From the NCBI GenBank assembly GCA_003281285.1, contig QCCJ01000001.1:93211-157210 (forward strand): a DNA stretch of 64,000 bases, in the 5' to 3' direction. Origin of the DNA: Prochlorococcus sp. AG-347-K22 (GTDB lineage: Bacteria; Cyanobacteriota; Cyanobacteriia; PCC-6307; Cyanobiaceae). Position numbers and translations under genes: made by a program. Positions 62,832 to 64,000 of this stretch are shown one piece after another. Position 1 is the first letter of the stretch; the number at the start of each line of letters is the position of its first letter. The notes below the pieces were generated by a model that made no database searches, was not told the origin of the DNA, and worked only from the letters and a program-made list of their open reading frames with translations.

Positions 62832-64000
62832 TTAAATATCTAATAAAGATGCAACAGTATTAACATCTTTGTCGCCTCTACCAGAGCAATTGATAACTAT
62901 ATGAGTATCTTTTTCAAGAGTAGGGCATAATTTATCTAACCAAGCAAAGGCATGGGAAGTCTCAAGTGCTGGTATAATTCCTTCAAGTTCACTAACAAGT
63001 TTCAAAGCATCTAAAGCTTCTTGATCTGTGACTGATCCATATTCTGCTCTACCTATATCTTTTAAATGGCTATGTTCAGGCCCTACTCCAGGATAATCTA
63101 AACCCGCACTTATTGAGTGAGCTTCTTGTACTTGACCATTATCATCTTGTAAGAGAAGACTCATTGATCCATGCAAAATTCCAACTGACCCTTTAGTGAT
63201 TGTTGCAGCATGTTTGTCAGTATCAACTCCGCTTCCTGCGGCTTCAACTCCAATAAGTCGTACAGAAGTTTCTTTAACGAAAGGATGGAAAAGACCCATT
63301 GCATTTGATCCCCCACCTACACAAGCAAGTAAAATATCGGGTAAAGATCCAAACGATTCCAGACATTGTTTTTTAGTTTCTTCTCCTATAACTGCATGAA
63401 AATCTCGCACAATCTTTGGGAAAGGGTGTGGCCCTGCAACAGATCCTAAAATGTAGTGCGTGGTTTCGACATTAGAAACCCAATCTCTAATTGCTTCACT
63501 AGTAGCATCCTTAAGTGTTGCAGTTCCTGAATTTACAACTTTAACTTCAGCTCCTAGAAGTTTCATTCTGAAGACGTTAAGAGATTGTCTTTTTATGTCT
63601 TCAGCACCCATATAAATAATACATTTCAAGCCAAATCTCGCACAAACGGTAGCCGTAGCAACTCCATGCTGACCTGCTCCGGTTTCTGCAATTATTCTTT
63701 TTTTGCCCATCCTTATTGCTAATAAAGCTTGTCCAAGGGCATTATTAATTTTGTGAGCACCAGTATGATTTAAATCTTCTCTTTTAAGCCATATTTTTGG
63801 AGTTGCTTGTTTAGTTTTGTAATGTTCAGTAAGTCTTTTGGCTTCATAAAGTGGTGTTTCTCTGCCTACATAAGTCTTAAGAAGATGGTTTAATTCTTTT
63901 ACAAAAAGTTTATCTTTCCATGCATTAGACGCAGCTGTTTCAAGCTCAAAAAGAGCAGGCATTAGCGTTTCAGGAACATATTGACCACCATATTTTCCAA
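62832..64000 (-). CDS. trpB: Tryptophan synthase beta subunit, N-terminus beyond the window edge
   Basis: [26 protein letters not shown] and [13 protein letters not shown]; the frame continues upstream of the track's Met as [20 protein letters not shown] to the right edge. Confidence 0.93.
   Translation of the reverse strand, partial: GKYGGQYVPETLMPALFELETAASNAWKDKLFVKELNHLLKTYVGRETPLYEAKRLTEHYKTKQATPKIWLKREDLNHTGAHKINNALGQALLAIRMGKKRIIAETGAGQHGVATATVCARFGLKCIIYMGAEDIKRQSLNVFRMKLLGAEVKVVNSGTATLKDATSEAIRDWVSNVETTHYILGSVAGPHPFPKIVRDFHAVIGEETKKQCLESFGSLPDILLACVGGGSNAMGLFHPFVKETSVRLIGVEAAGSGVDTDKHAATITKGSVGILHGSMSLLLQDDNGQVQEAHSISAGLDYPGVGPEHSHLKDIGRAEYGSVTDQEALDALKLVSELEGIIPALETSHAFAWLDKLCPTLEKDTHIVINCSGRGDKDVNTVASLLDI

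Overview
The window is a compact, AT-rich stretch of a marine picocyanobacterial chromosome. Protein content and gene order look like high-light Prochlorococcus, but the strain was not determined. It is mostly core housekeeping and photosynthesis genes: nadB, rimO, aroK, rbfA, hemD, the carotenoid genes zds, crtB and pds, ndhO/M/F/D, the ndhA-I-G-E operon, cysK, holB-tmk, radA, rpaA and rpaB, plsX-fabH-fabD-plsC, tsaB, scpA, metF, a PedR-like regulator, NAD kinase, gltA and trpB. The main accessory feature is a roughly 2.4-kb element behind the single tRNA gene, tRNA-Asn(GTT) at 25044-25115. A 14-bp perfect repeat of the tRNA 3' end (25104-25117) recurs at 27531-27544. The two copies bracket a convergent restriction endonuclease/DNA methyltransferase pair and an AlpA-like DNA-binding protein. 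No integrase is visible, and the interval next to the distal repeat holds phased GGTGA/TCACC motifs and an inverted repeat. I read this as a minimal integrase-less R-M element at a tRNA attachment site, possibly moved in trans or a remnant. Secondary observations are a repetitive ~129-aa N-terminal extension on PlsX, a 30-aa PetL-like microprotein missing from the ORF track, an in-frame leader ORF ahead of a DUF3120 gene, a tandem PTPS protein next to a RibD-C-like reductase, and iteron-like repeats beyond the island. All calls come from reading the sequence and the supplied translations; no searches were run.
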